Shown here piece after piece: positions 1 through 11,573 of a stretch of DNA of 64,000 nt. Each line of letters begins with the position of its first letter. The first letter of the stretch is position 1. Position numbers and translations under genes: made by a program. The notes under the pieces were generated by a model, which saw nothing but the letters and a program-made list of their open reading frames with translations, did not search any database and had not been told where the DNA came from. Source of the stretch: Echinostoma caproni (Eukaryota > Platyhelminthes > Trematoda > Plagiorchiida > Echinostomatidae); assembly GCA_900618425.1 (NCBI GenBank), contig UZAN01039481.1, positions 1-64,000 of the forward strand, read 5' to 3'.

Positions 1-61
1 GAAAACACGTCCGCCACCAGTGAGTGGGCTTTCTCAGCAGAGGCTATTCGAGACGCTTGGG
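1..61 (+). repeat. 61-bp repeat, inverted partner at 2519-2579
   Basis: Bases 1-61 equal the reverse complement of 2519-2579 with no mismatch that I can find. Similarity stops abruptly at 61/2519, so this is one end of a dispersed repeat that probably continues left of the window. The partner lies just downstream of the splice donor of the exon at 2977-2717, inside its presumed intron. No coding domain or Pol III box is visible in it. Confidence 0.85.
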
Positions 62-239
62 CGTATGGTAGCATTTCGGGAGGTGTAAGGAATGGGTGAT
101 CAGCCGCAATGCTAGACTCCTACCCTCGACAATATTGATTTTTTGGAGAGGAATTTACTTTGACTGAATAATTAAACGTGTGACGATCCAAACACTCATC
201 ACAGAACACTTACACTGTTGACAATCTTTGCTATCTAGA

Positions 240-475
240 TGTTGTATTTTTGGATTGGCCAATGCGGTTTATCAGAGGCACCAGGAACGTTTGATGATTT
301 TAGTTTTGGGTTTCACTCCTTGGGAGACCGTTGATTTCCCGCTGTTTTTATGCATTAAAATGCGATAGAAATGTTTGCGGTAACCAACAAAGAGCACTGG
401 TCAGCTGTTTCGTCCTGTTTGGGACTCGTCAGCAGTGCGTACTTTTGTGTCCCTCTCTGGATTGAACAATTCACT
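240..475 (-). mobile_element. tRNA-headed SINE with hammerhead ribozyme, copy 1 (minus orientation)
   Basis: Read on the minus strand this is a short repeat: a degenerate Pol III B-box head near 475-455, a hammerhead fold at 438-394, then a 3' body down to about 240. The same body, including a run matching the 60540-60645 sequence, occurs in the copy at 60.4-60.6 kb, which defines the family. The organisation (tRNA-like head plus hammerhead in a non-autonomous repeat) is that known for schistosome Sm-alpha repeats; membership of the same family is inference. It lies head-to-head with a second monomer starting near 495. Confidence 0.7.
394..438 (-). ncRNA. hammerhead ribozyme (type I-like, one core change)
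   Basis: On the minus strand: stem I 5' strand GCACTG (438-433), core CTGACGA (432-426), stem II GTCC/GGAC with a six-base loop (425-412), GAAA (411-408), a one-pair stem III C407-G402 with loop AGCT, and stem I 3' strand CAGTGC (399-394). Stem I pairs perfectly. The position that should be U16.1 is A (401) followed by C400, so the A15.1-U16.1 pair is lost and self-cleavage is probably impaired. The one-pair stem III resembles hammerheads described in Penelope-like elements and retrozymes. Confidence 0.75.
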
Positions 476-494
476 CAAAGTGATAACTGTCAAC

Positions 495-632
495 CGTGTA
501 GCTCAATGGTAAGGGTTTCGAGGCCCATCGCGAAGAATCACGGTTCGAGTCCAGAGAGGGATGCAAAAAGTACGCAATGCTGACGAGTGCTCTTTGTTGG
601 TTATCACAAACATTTTCATCGCGTTTAAACCT
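495..632 (+). mobile_element. tRNA-headed SINE, copy 2 (plus, ribozyme deleted)
   Basis: A tRNA-like head has an A-box TAGCTCAATGG at 499-509 and a near-perfect B-box GGTTCGAGTCC at 542-552. The following sequence matches copy 1 (CAGAGAGGGA, then TACGCAATGCTGACGAG at 571-587), but most of the hammerhead, from stem II to stem I', is missing and the text jumps straight to TGCTCTTTGTTGG. The body then matches the minus copy to about 632. With copy 1 it forms a roughly 390-bp palindrome. Confidence 0.7.
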
Positions 633-1581
633 TTGCAATCTCTTGAGCATTCCAATACGAAAAATCATTATCGTGCTGACGGACGATCACCTTGTTAACA
701 GGTTGATTTGTCACCAATTAACTTTCAAGAAAAGTGAAAAATAAGGACTTTCTGACGTAACTAGAACTGGGTAATAACAGTTAAAGTGTTCCTGCTTGCA
801 GAAGATTTTTTTTGAGGAAAGACCTATGTGAAACATTTCCAGTTTTTCTTGACTGCATACTCATGGAACGTTTCCGGAACACTCTTTCTCAAAGCATACG
901 TTAGGATTTTTAAATAGAATTATAGGAGTAGCATGAAGTAGCACAAATCCCAGCTATTCAGCTTAAGATTACCCAGCTGCACAGTGACTGACAGGAATGG
1001 TTGCCAATTTCTAATGGTACATTACAAAAACCTTAGAAAAAATTGATGTTCACACTGTTTTCCCGCACCATCATTTACATTGGGGAGTTGTATAGATGTG
1101 TCCAAATTGGACTAATCATCCTGAAAAAAATTAATAAAACCTGGATCGTTGACTTCATCAGTAGTCTGGAGTCCTGGTCGTTAAAATTGCAACATTTGCT
1201 TTATTCGAACAAGTGAGTGATGCCTAAATTTCCAAGTTCAATGAACTACAAATTCTGAATTTTTGATGACATAAAAGTAATACGAATACACAATAGTTGA
1301 TTAAGTTATGCGTAAACCTGTGATAACGAATTTGTGATACTACAGAGAATATTGACTCCTTTTTCATCAGTCAATTTATTGCAACAACTCCGATGTCAAA
1401 GATTTAGAGTAAGATTAGGAGGAAGGTGTTGATGATTGACAATTAAACAATCCAATGTATTGTGGACAAATACAGTGGGCAACATGGAACTGTGCTCATG
1501 GTAGCATTCATATAATATACTTAATTGCATACGGTTTCAATGAAGACGGGCGGGCGGGGGGAGGGATTGAAACGCACTCAC
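633..1581. other. no feature recognised
   Basis: AT-rich sequence without a convincing frame. A GTGAGT after an open stretch at about 1140-1208 (+) has no acceptor in front of it. A G-rich run at 1548-1565 is listed separately. Confidence 0.5.
1548..1565 (+). other. G-quadruplex motif
   Basis: Four G runs of at least three bases (1548-1550, 1552-1554, 1556-1561, 1563-1565) are separated by single-base loops C, C and A. This fits the strict G4 pattern with one-base loops, which are the most stable kind in vitro. It lies 17 bp from a candidate splice donor of the exon at 1623-1582. Confidence 0.7.
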
Positions 1582-1623
1582 ACTGGGTTGATCCACAGAT
1601 AGAGACAACCTTTGCTCATATAA
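1582..1623 (-). CDS. candidate 42-nt internal exon
   Basis: On the minus strand an acceptor (GGACTTTTAG) precedes 42 nt that are open as 14 codons in phase 0 (LYEQRLSLSVDQPS) and are followed by a strong GTGAGT donor. The exon is symmetric (phase 0-0). It fits the phase-0 end of the exon at 2977-2717 upstream on the same strand, so the two may be consecutive exons of one gene. The acceptor's pyrimidine tract is only fair. The product is not recognised. Confidence 0.35.
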
Positions 1624-2518
1624 CTAAAAGTCCGTATACGTTGAGTTGATTAACCTGGTCCTTAGAATTAGCATGATTTAAATATGGGACTGTGACAGAC
1701 AAATGTTTTTTTCTTCCCTTTTGAGTCAAAAAGCTAAATAATTTTGATAAAATTGAATAATTTTCCAACCCAGACATTTTTACTTTAGAGACCGGCAGTT
1801 GCTCCTGATGCACATCATCCAACTGAACTATGAATAAACAAATAATTATAAATAAACTATCATGGAGGAAATAACCTGCCCACATTCCATGGGATCAATT
1901 GTCTTTTGTACATTCAGGGTGCATCTCTGGATGAAGATAGACTAGTTTTACGAATGAAGTGAAATGATTGTATTGAGGTGGTGTGTGTGTGCATCGCGGA
2001 CAGTTTTTGGCGATTGCTGAAGATAATATTGACAGTTGACGTACGTTTAACATGGCTATATTGGGTCGAATGTTGGTGCATAAAGTGCAAATGAATTGAC
2101 CTTTGTGCGTAATATAAGATAACATTTTATAAATAATCAATACATAATTCACAAGCCTAATTTTTTGATCTCACTCTCAATGAACCTATTAGGCTTATGC
2201 AACAAGGCCGTGGGTTAGTCTTCAATACCGCAAATCCAAATGGGGCTACCTGTCATTGTACCAGCTAAGGCATAACCGGTCCAATATTTGGAGTACAGGG
2301 AATGCTATCCGTTATTTGATTTGATTGCTTTATACCGTAGCGAAAGCACTGCCTGATTTCCTACTCCTCAGTGATATGGGTGATAAACACAATCAACCGG
2401 GTAAAAATGTACTCTGAACTTGTACAAACATGGTTTTATTCATGACAAAAGGGTTACACTGGAAGTAGTCTAAATAGATTCATCTAGGTTTAACCTTCTG
2501 TTTCCCTTTTCCCAAACG

Positions 2519-2579
2519 ACCAAGCGTCTCGAATAGCCTCTGCTGAGAAAGCCCACTCACTGGTGGCGGACGTGTTTTC
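2519..2579 (-). repeat. inverted partner of the 1-61 repeat
   Basis: Perfect reverse complement of bases 1-61. See that entry. Confidence 0.85.
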
Positions 2580-2716
2580 TTACCAAAGAGAGAGAGAACG
2601 AAAATCCAACATCTGGGGCTATAACCGAGTTGGTGGACCACTGGTAGTTCACCTGAGGGAATAGGCCAAAAACTCTGACTCTGAACCAACCAAGAGGAGG
2701 TGTACGAACGACTCAC

Positions 2717-2977
2717 ATTTTCCTGGTTGTAGCAGTGGTCACCTGCTGGATTGGGCATCGAGGAGTATTGGGCACCTTGGACGTTTGGTTCCGTCCAAAG
2801 GGCGTATGATCCCATGAACTGGACACCAGCGCGCAATGGATTACGGTTTTCACGAACTACCCCATTACCTTTGGGGTCAGGCTTTGAATAGCCGAGGACT
2901 CCAGTTGTGAGTTTCCCAAAGGATTCACCTGCTTTGGCCTCATCAACCTGATAATATCGCGCCCACAAGTAAACCAT
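2717..2977 (-). CDS. candidate first coding exon, unknown protein
   Basis: An ATG at 2977 opens 87 codons that end exactly in phase 0 at a GTGAGT donor (2716-2711). The peptide has a balanced, protein-like composition: aromatic-rich start (MVYLWARYYQ), then a Gly/Pro/Asn-rich middle with GYSKPDPKGNG and FMGSYALWTEPN, and a single late Cys. There is no signal peptide, transmembrane segment or known domain that I can name. The frame stays open past the donor to 2480, but that tail overlaps the 61-bp repeat, which supports ending the exon at the donor. If the ATG is not the start, an in-frame acceptor TATCAG near 2948 is an alternative. The next exon candidate is at 1623-1582. Confidence 0.45.
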
Positions 2978-5900
2978 GGAACATTATTATAAAATTGTTA
3001 TTTTGGGATAATTTTGGTCTGGACTCAGATGTACTTGGAATATGAACAAATGTAACCAATACATTATTCAGAACAAGAATGTAAGCAAACATGTTTTTGT
3101 TAGTTTTATCCTTAGACCAATACGATCATATTTATATGAGAAAGTGAACATGAAGAGAACGGGTACCGAAAAGTGTTTGGGCTGCTTGCAATCATTTTCT
3201 CTGGGCACAAGGGTGAAGGTCCTCATCGCTGATGACCACTACCTCGGTGGTTACTAGTGTTCTAAGTCTATTTTGTCTTGAAATATACTTGCGACGTGGC
3301 AGAAAAAGCCGAGTGAGTATCGACTTGGGTTCGGGAGTCAATGGAGCATGTTCCAGTCCCTTTCGCGATTAATCCAACGAAGATTTCTTGTTTTACCCTC
3401 ATTTATTGAACTCACAATTGTGAAATAAGATTTTAGAAATGGGACTGGGATCAATCAACGGCTGTTTGTGAAAGGCAGAAAGATGTGTTGGATTTAAATG
3501 CACAACTTATGGGCCAATGTTAGGATGACTCGAATCACTTTATTTTTATAACTTTTTTGTCTTTTGCACACCAGTCTGACGGGTACCAGAGATGCATGCA
3601 AACTATGAAACGATCGTGGATGGAGATAACAACTTTCTGGGTACCGGATCCCTGGTAAAATGCAAAACGCAAATCTTAATGCTTTCAATCTGAAATTCAA
3701 TCATCCCTCAAGTTTTTCATTTGGAGTATTCTCCATAAACGACATTATCAATAACAGAATTTCGCCGTCTACCCATAAGCCTTTTTTCCCATCGGTTTAT
3801 AAACCCTCTCGCACGGATGGATACGTTGATGAAGGCTTACCTAATTTTTTCCCCCTTTTCGCAAGACTGATGGAATATTTCAGCATTTGTTGTACATCAT
3901 TATAGTGTTCTGCACAGAAGATATTTTTCAGCTCGTGAATAGTATAGGCATCTCGATCATTTCCTTTCGATTTGAAAAGACTTTTTTGATAAACCATGAG
4001 AAAATGAAAATTGTACAATATCACACAACAGTAGGGTGATTTGATCTTCCTAAAAATGATCTGTCCATGTGCATCACACCTTAGCCCCTAACCGAGTCTT
4101 GTTGTGGGATCTCTCATTTCTGTATGAGTCTATTATTAGTTTATCTTTATTGTTTCATTTAGGTTTGTAAAAACGCTCAGTGACAGAATGTGGTGCTGTT
4201 ATCAATAGACCTCAACACACAGTATTCAATAGTGGGAGGAACCTTCAGTTAAAAGTTACACATGAACTAGGCTTGATTCGCTAAAATGTTAATGCTAATT
4301 TCCATCGCATAAACCGTATCTTGCTCAACTAACTGCTGTACGCTTTATAAATTTTCTGATGTATGTGATATATATGATGGTCTCATTCGCAAAGTAGAAT
4401 ATTCTTCTGATAGGTCGCTTAGTGTCAGCTTTTTTGACTGACAAACAGGTGAGTTAGAGATAAATTGATCAATCTGTATTTTTGGACTAAATTTAGCCGA
4501 TTGGTGCTCAGTAGAAGGCATATAATAAATAAGAATCACTTTCCCCAACCCAATCTTTTGCCCGAAAAAGTTTCGGACACATTAAGCCAAACTGCAGTGG
4601 AAGTTACTCGCCTTCCCCACTCCCCTATCTATTAGACGTTGACCTACTGTAGTTATGGAAACTTTCTTCTACAAATGTCAGATTGTTTTACATTGTAGAG
4701 ACTGAGAAGATTAAAATAAATCTTCGCATCTCGCAGTATTTTTCATCTCTCTATTCTACAGAAATAAATAAGTGTTTCATATGGAAATAAGGAGTGGAAA
4801 GAAAGAAGATATTGATAAAGCAGGGAGTTTAGAAAAAAATACGTTGATGTGAGAAAAAAGAGAGCGAATAGTGAAAAGGGATGCGATACTGGAGAATGTG
4901 GTTCCGTATAACTCATTGGACAGATTCGGGAACGGGAACACCTCACATCTTTTCTTTGAACTGTCCAACAGAGCAAGTTGATGGGAAATCAGGCGGCAGC
5001 CGGTTCCTAACGGTAACATCACAGTTCATTGCCAGTAATTTAATTATAATACAGTTCGGGGTGATGAGTAGAGTAGTTGACGGACGGTAACATTGAGCTT
5101 TTAATCTTCACACTGTTATTGTTCAACGTTCGGAAGTTCCATTGAGAACCATTGTTTTCCCAGTAAAACAACAACGCATGAGAAGTGTGAAGGGAAAATT
5201 ACTAGTTCATGGAAAGTCGTGATAGCCTATTTGACTAAATTACTAACAGACTCAAAATCTGTCACTTTCTGGCACTTGTTACCTAAGGCAGCTTACAGAA
5301 GCCCTTGTTGGTGATTGAAGCGGAATAAAGCTGTTGTAGGTATCTCGTGAGGTAAATAATTTGCATGCATTTTATTTGTTCAACTGAACGAGTGACTGAA
5401 ACAAACTATCTCGTATTTTCCACAAAGCAGGCTCTTATTGAAAAAGTTCTCGCTGATAATTTGGAACATCCGGACACCCAGAATGTGTATTTATGTGTGT
5501 GCGTACACGAACGAAGAGCAGACAGCTCCTACTCCCCTGTAAACCAGAATGAAATGTGCATGATTGTATTTCCCTCGATTGGACAGACGTTGACAGACTG
5601 TCATTTTGGGTCACATAGAAGTGTGCTCCGTCGATGAAAGTGGCGCTGTGTGAATAACAGTGGACAGTGGCGATGTGAAGCTGTTTTTCTCCTATCTCAA
5701 TTTTCATCAGTTTTCCTGGCTTTGTTGTGAAATGTCTGATTAAATGATCCACATTTGTCAAATTGGAGTGCAATAAATTGAACGCTTCTTTCTGTTAGAC
5801 ATTTACATTAAAGTAAATGAAACATCTCAATAGTTTAAATGGATGAATATGTTGTATAACGGAAGTATAGTGGTGAGTTTGTACGTGTATATTAAGTGCG

Positions 5901-7786
5901 CGACTATTAATTTGCAAAGTGACCAAGTATACGTTCCATGCATGGAATAAATTCGACGTGTACTGAAGAAATGACATTATTTGTACTTGTCGAAGAAAGA
6001 AACCATTGCGAGATTGAGCAGGCTTGATTGATAAAATAATTTCACTTTCGACAAGTGAGTTCACGCATCGTAATATTCTCAATCTAATGATTTATATTGA
6101 GTCAGTCTCTGTTGGAATAAAATTTCTTTATAACGAAGAAACGTTCCTTTTAATTCATCCCATCTTGTTGTCTTTTTCATTTGTTATCAAAGTGGCCTTG
6201 CTTTACAATTTTAAGAATAATTCAACCAAACATTTCAAGATTCGTCAGTAGCAATCTGGTTTAATGTACAAGAAAAGCCTGTAAGCTCCTACGATAAAAA
6301 CAATTCATTGACAGAGAGGCAATATTCCTAAAACAACTGAGAGGGAGGAGGATTAAACTGTGCTCCTAGGTTAACAAAAAGGCTTTGGGAAATAAAAAAG
6401 AAGGATTCGCGCAGTACAAAGTGAAAGAAAAACAGTTACAATGCAAGTTTCAAAGTAATGCATCGAATCTACATTTCAAAATTGGAGATAATAATTTTGT
6501 GGAATTAGGTTTATTGGCATAAAAGGTCCATCGTTTACCCCAGTCAGGACTGTTCTTAGTCTGTCTCCATTTGATCAATATGCAGGAATACAGAGCAAAA
6601 GCGTCTGAATAGGTTCTAGCTAGTGTACCAAAACCTTAGAATGTTTCATTGAATTACGGTGCAAATGTTCAAGGGAATGATTCCACACTACTTGAGCTAC
6701 AATGACCATATGATGGTTTGTCAACTTGATTATATACACATCTGACAAGTGTACTGTAATCCGCTCCCTTTCAAACATATGGATTATTTCCTCGTCATCC
6801 TCAATAACAATAATGAGGATATTTTCTAAAACCTATTGAAATGACGGAGTAGGACCACAGCCCAACCGCACCAATTAAAATACTTTGATTGTCGGTGTTT
6901 GATGCACATTAGAGCAAGGTGAAAAACGGTTGTTCCGGTCTGTCCGCTCTCCAAATTTACGACGCCCATTTAAGTTTAAAACCGGGTAAAATTAACCGTT
7001 TATCTGTTTATCAAACATCATCGTCGATTATAAATGATGAATATGCCTTCAGTGACACCATTCTATTCCTGTAACAAAATGCCCGATCGAAATCGGACAT
7101 TTTTCGGAACCCCAAACGTGGCAAAACCTTACGTGCAGCTAAGATAGTTCTCATTTAATTAGGAAATCCGCCTCAATTCCCACGCAAATTGGCACTTCTT
7201 TGCTGACGCATACCGTTCCGCTTACACACAGACTCTATAACAGGAAAGTACAAATCCGAGACATGATTGTGAAAGGAAAGTTTTCCGATTTCCATCTGCG
7301 AACTTTGTGCTCCTCGTGAATGCTTTTGTTGGTTATTTTTGTGGTAATTTTGGTCACACCATCTCTGTCTAAAATTTGTGGTAACCTATTGGGTTATGCA
7401 AGAATTCTTTTAACTCATCTATGGTCTTCCCAACGAGATTAGACCACTTGGAAATATATCGAAAAATAGTGCTAACTTGTACCGTTTTAATTATTTATTG
7501 TTATTTTCTGACAGCTGGAATTTGTTTTTCATGAAAATTATGATACTGGGAACTGTATCTAACATGTCCCTTTTTCGCAAGCAATTTCCCCATCAGAATC
7601 TGCTGCTGAACTCAAAAATTAGCCCTACGTTTGTGAGGGAACGGTAAAACAGGAATAATAACAGAATTATCAGTTCAAACAGTTTCAGTTCACATCAATA
7701 TAGCAATATAAGTTGAGCGAATAGAAACACCGTTCAATTGCTTACGTGACTGATACTAATTTGCCTCAGAAATTAAAGCAACTCAC
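2978..7786. other. intergenic or intronic, little recognisable
   Basis: 4.8 kb of AT-rich sequence. Short ORFs of 60-112 codons overlap on both strands and look like chance. A fair acceptor at 4163 (+) and a GTAAGC near 5288 (-) have no convincing partner. No RT, GIY-YIG or tRNA-like box was found. The proximal promoter of the 2977-2717 exon would lie in its left part, but no clear core element stands out. Confidence 0.5.
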
Positions 7787-7824
7787 TCAGATTCCTCCGA
7801 TGATAAGGCGTTGATAATAGGGAG
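7787..7824 (-). CDS. candidate 38-nt micro-exon
   Basis: The minus strand shows a good acceptor (ATTTCTGTTTTATAG), 38 nt, then GTGAGT. Phase 0 reads LPIINALSSEES plus two bases; a second frame is also open and the third ends in a stop. The splice signals at both ends are better than the short coding content, so this could be a coincidence. Very short exons are common in flatworm micro-exon genes. Confidence 0.25.
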
Positions 7825-10630
7825 CTATAAAACAGAAATTGGAAACAATTTCCTGCATACACACCGACCAGAAATAGTTAACGGTGGCGGAACGGTGTAA
7901 AACAAGTTCATTTGATTCAAACCGAACGAGACAAATCACGCATAACCGGATCACGTTCAATGGGCAGACTAAAAGTGATTGACTTTATCAACAAAAAGTG
8001 TGTCGCTTGTTACGGAGAATGCTTAGAAACGTTTAAATGGTTATGCTCAAAAGACTGCCAGCAATCGGTATGCTATTTCCGGTTTTGTCCCCACGGTTCA
8101 TTTTGTCTCCGTAAGGATTGGTCCCATTGGATCTATTGTATGTTTGTCCTGGTTAGTGTTCAGAATAAGTGTTTGCACGTTACTGTAACGTAAACTCGAA
8201 GTTTTCAAACAAATGGACAGCTTATAAATTTATCATGATTGATCTTATTTGTGTACTAAGTTATCTTCGTCGGCACCTTATGTGTATATGGCTTTTTAAA
8301 CACGTGAACAACACAACTGTCCCCATGTTTATTTTACAGTATACATGTGACCAATAATTTCGTTGTATTATGAAGCAGGATGATAATGATTCTTCACAAA
8401 CCAACATCACATTATTTATTTTCTCATTTATCAACATTATGACATTTACGATTTCACTTCATGAACTACATCGATCTTATTTGATGATCCGAGAGGGTTA
8501 TTTAAAAACGGAACTTTAATTTTTAATCAAAGTTCCGTTTATCTGCTTGATTGGTATTTTTCTATGATAAATGATATCACCGGTGGTTGACACATCCCAT
8601 ACCCAGAATCGGAGCAAAGTAGACATGGGTTTAGTTAGTTTTAAATCCAGTAATTGTTTATAAAAGGCGAATTCCCGGTTGTTCTATATTTTAATTGTCT
8701 GAATGTACCTTTTTGTCCACTTCTCGAGCAGTAAAATAAAGATGAAAACAGATGACAAATGTGCTTTTTGTGTTTTCGATTCTGAAGTCCTATTTGACAG
8801 TCAAGAATGCATATCATGTCATTTCATATTATTTATTTTTATGGACACTGCTTGATGCAAAGATGATAAAATTTGGAGGATGGGTGGGTTGGGGGATAAA
8901 GCGGAATACCTAGACATCCGATCCGAAAATTGCATTGGTCTATAATGTTGTTCCCTGTGACCAAACGTCTATTCAGGTCATGCGGTTTAAACCATTTGTA
9001 AACGTGCACAACGCACTTTGCTTACATAGTCTTAAAAACCACGTGTCGCTGATCACGGTGTACAATGATGAGAAACTAGCCTCGAATGCCCGTTAACAAA
9101 AAATGGATAATTCATCCCCTATCCCAGTGTATCACATCAATCTGTGCGAACAGGTCTTTCTTATTTAAGACATATTGATCTACAGAGCATCAATGAGATA
9201 TGGTTCCAATCGGTTTAAGGTTATATCAAGAGACGTTTGTTGGTTTGTTCCTGTATATGTGCTTTTCGTGTGCGCAAAGAAACGCACACACCGGTCATCT
9301 GTTCCGACAAAACGGATATCAGTTATGGTTGGTGCTTCGGAGTCTTACAGAGGCGGTGGGAGGGGGAGGGGGGTAGATCGCTTTTTTTTTTGATAATCTC
9401 CTGGTTCCCTGTGGTCGATATGCGCGTGTACGTTTTTTGACGCTCCAGATAACAAAAAGTTCAAACAATATGTTGGAAACAAGGACAACTAAAGACACGC
9501 AAAAGTTGTCATTTCTACTTTTGGAAATTTTAGTGTTCAACTCTAAAGTGAATGCCATGCTGGAAGTTCAATTTGAATAACTCTTCTCTCTCAGGATGGA
9601 TTGTATGATCATAACCGAGCGTCGAGCGGAGGCAAATGGTCAACTGGGGAGGTAAAATCTTGACCACATTTGATATCTACGTTATTCATAAAACGTGATT
9701 AGTGACGATGACAATGTTGACCATTGCGACATGAATGAAAATTCACGCTGCACTTCCCTTGGGCAATTTATTTGCTGATTAGATCTTCATATACTAATGG
9801 GGGGGATTGCCGAGAGAAAAAGAAGACCGGTGTTTAAATTGGTTAAAGACAGAATTGTTGTTGATCGGAACCGAGCAACCTTCAGATGCCAAAGCCTAAT
9901 TGACATGCAGAAATATCTCGAGACAAAGGCAAAGCAAACATGGATGACAAAAAGTCTTCCAAAGTGAGATTACTGAACGAAAGTGACTTCACTGAACTCA
10001 AATCACAATCCTGAAAACAAAAAATTTTCTAAACAGTCACAATCATTCCCGTTGTTATAGCGAAATCGGTCCGTTTTGGGTTTAGTTTCTGGGAGTTGAC
10101 ATAGGTCAAGTTCTTGCGCATTGATACCAAGGTTTGTAGGTTGAAAGATACAGAGAACGCAATTCACATTTTTCTAAAGGAATGGAGGCTCACCTATAAA
10201 ACTAAAAAACAGTTCTTTATTGTGGTAGATTTACGGTTGACTAGCTTTGTACCACATCCAGTAGGAAACTCAAGGATTAATCGGTAGACTTTTATCCACG
10301 CAACCAAAGAGAGAGCAAATGAGACTACCGTCACTTATCCATGCTTTCTTAGCAAATTTGCACTCTATTATATGTTTTCTTGCCACGGGTAACTTCAAGC
10401 TTATCAAAATCAGCCACTGTTTCGATTCAATATGAATGACAGCAGCTAGGTGACTAGAAGGTAGCTCACGGAATCCGAAAATGAGCGCCAATAACATTTT
10501 ATATTATGAGCCTATGACCTTATTACATTTATTACACAAAAACGGATTTTCTTACTAAATCAACATTCGCATTTGACTCACAGTTACTTGTGAATAGTGG
10601 TGTGGGATAATCGATTTTTATTGATTTGAC
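7825..10630. other. no gene recognised
   Basis: A Cys-rich 93-codon ORF at 7912-8193 (+) lacks splice context. There is one strong hairpin (8506-8540) and G-rich strings at 8877-8895 and 9353-9373. No transposon domain was recognised. Confidence 0.45.
8506..8540. repeat. 12-bp perfect hairpin
   Basis: AAACGGAACTTT (8506-8517) and its reverse complement AAAGTTCCGTTT (8529-8540) flank an 11-nt AT-rich loop. There is no T-run and no gene end nearby, so a terminator role is unlikely. It may be the remnant of a small fold-back element. Confidence 0.8.
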
Positions 10631-10901
10631 CTAACTATCCTTCGGAATTCACCTTCACGCACAATCCTCTGTTCGTCGGTTGGCACAGTGTTGACGCAGA
10701 AACCTTCCATGCGATGGGTCCGGAGTTCAAATCCCGGATGGGATGGTGGATATGCACTACGATGATGATGCTATATCTGCTGCTGCTGCTGCATTGTGAT
10801 GAGTTTCAATAAGAGCAAAACTCGAGTATAGTGGTTCCGAGTGTATGGTTGAACCATGAACTGAGGATTGTGCGTGAAAGTGAAGTCCGAAGGATAGTCA
10901 G
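10631..10901. mobile_element. MITE-like element with 44-bp terminal inverted repeats and tRNA-like core
   Basis: The left end (10631-10674) and the reverse complement of the right end (10858-10901) agree at about 40 of 44 positions and share ACTATCCTTCGG and CACGCACAATCCTC. Inside are a tRNA-like segment with a B-box-like GAGTTCAAATCC (10733-10744), GAT repeats and (CTG)5 at 10777-10792. A half copy occurs at 36291-36400. No transposase is encoded, so it must move in trans. A clean target-site duplication was not found. Confidence 0.7.
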
Positions 10902-11100
10902 CCAAACCAACATGAATCATCCTTCTCTAATACCTTAACAAAAGATTTTCAAACCCAAGTTTTCGTATGGGGCAAAGTGTGTTACATCAGATTTGTTACA
11001 TTATTTGCAACATCAGCAAACTTGGTTTGGTATGAAAAATTATTACGAACGTATGTCATTGACGGCTTTTCTATAAAGAGTAACGCTATTTCTGTTCTAG

Positions 11101-11154
11101 TTTTATCCAACCGGTTTTATGTGAAGAAACTAGCGACACTTGCAACGTTTACCA
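11101..11154 (+). CDS. candidate 54-nt exon
   Basis: A strong acceptor (CTATTTCTGTTCTAG) is followed by 54 nt, open with one leading base (FIQPVLCEETSDTCNVY) and two trailing bases, before GTATTT. The peptide has two Cys and looks extracellular, but a second frame is also open. The product is unknown. Confidence 0.3.
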
Positions 11155-11573
11155 GTATTTGAGCAGGGATACCAAAGGTGCAGATGTTTGCATGAAAGTT
11201 GGAGGATTAAGTTAGTTTAATTCCCAAAATATGAAGTTGGTTTCTCATACAGATCATTTCCGCAGTTCTCGGGAAATTTTGTTCAAATCTGTCTTCAAAG
11301 GTTAATATTTTACTTTTCTGTCAAATGTTTGACAGACGTTTGTTTGTCCACTTACTCCTATATCAAGAGTATTGATTGCACCTGTGTATGGACAATTAAA
11401 GTAAGTCAATAAGTTGTGGGAGAAAGAAAATTTTGGATTCGAACAGTTTCTCGATGGCCCATCATTACCGCTAGATTTATTGGAGTTGTAATCAAAGATA
11501 GAACTAACTATCCGTGATAAAATAGATTGGTGAATGTTACTGTCAACAAAAGCTCATAAAATTGCAAATTTAC

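Noticed and set aside
1140..1208. Open plus frame ending at CAA/GTGAGT
   Set aside because: No acceptor or start codon precedes it; the donor-like GTGAGT alone is not enough.
3222..3255. CTGATGA followed by a CCAC/GGTGG hairpin, resembling a hammerhead core
   Set aside because: There is no GAAA after the stem II-like hairpin and no stem I partner.
8506..8540. An intrinsic transcription terminator
   Set aside because: The window is eukaryotic, no gene ends here and no T-run follows the stem.
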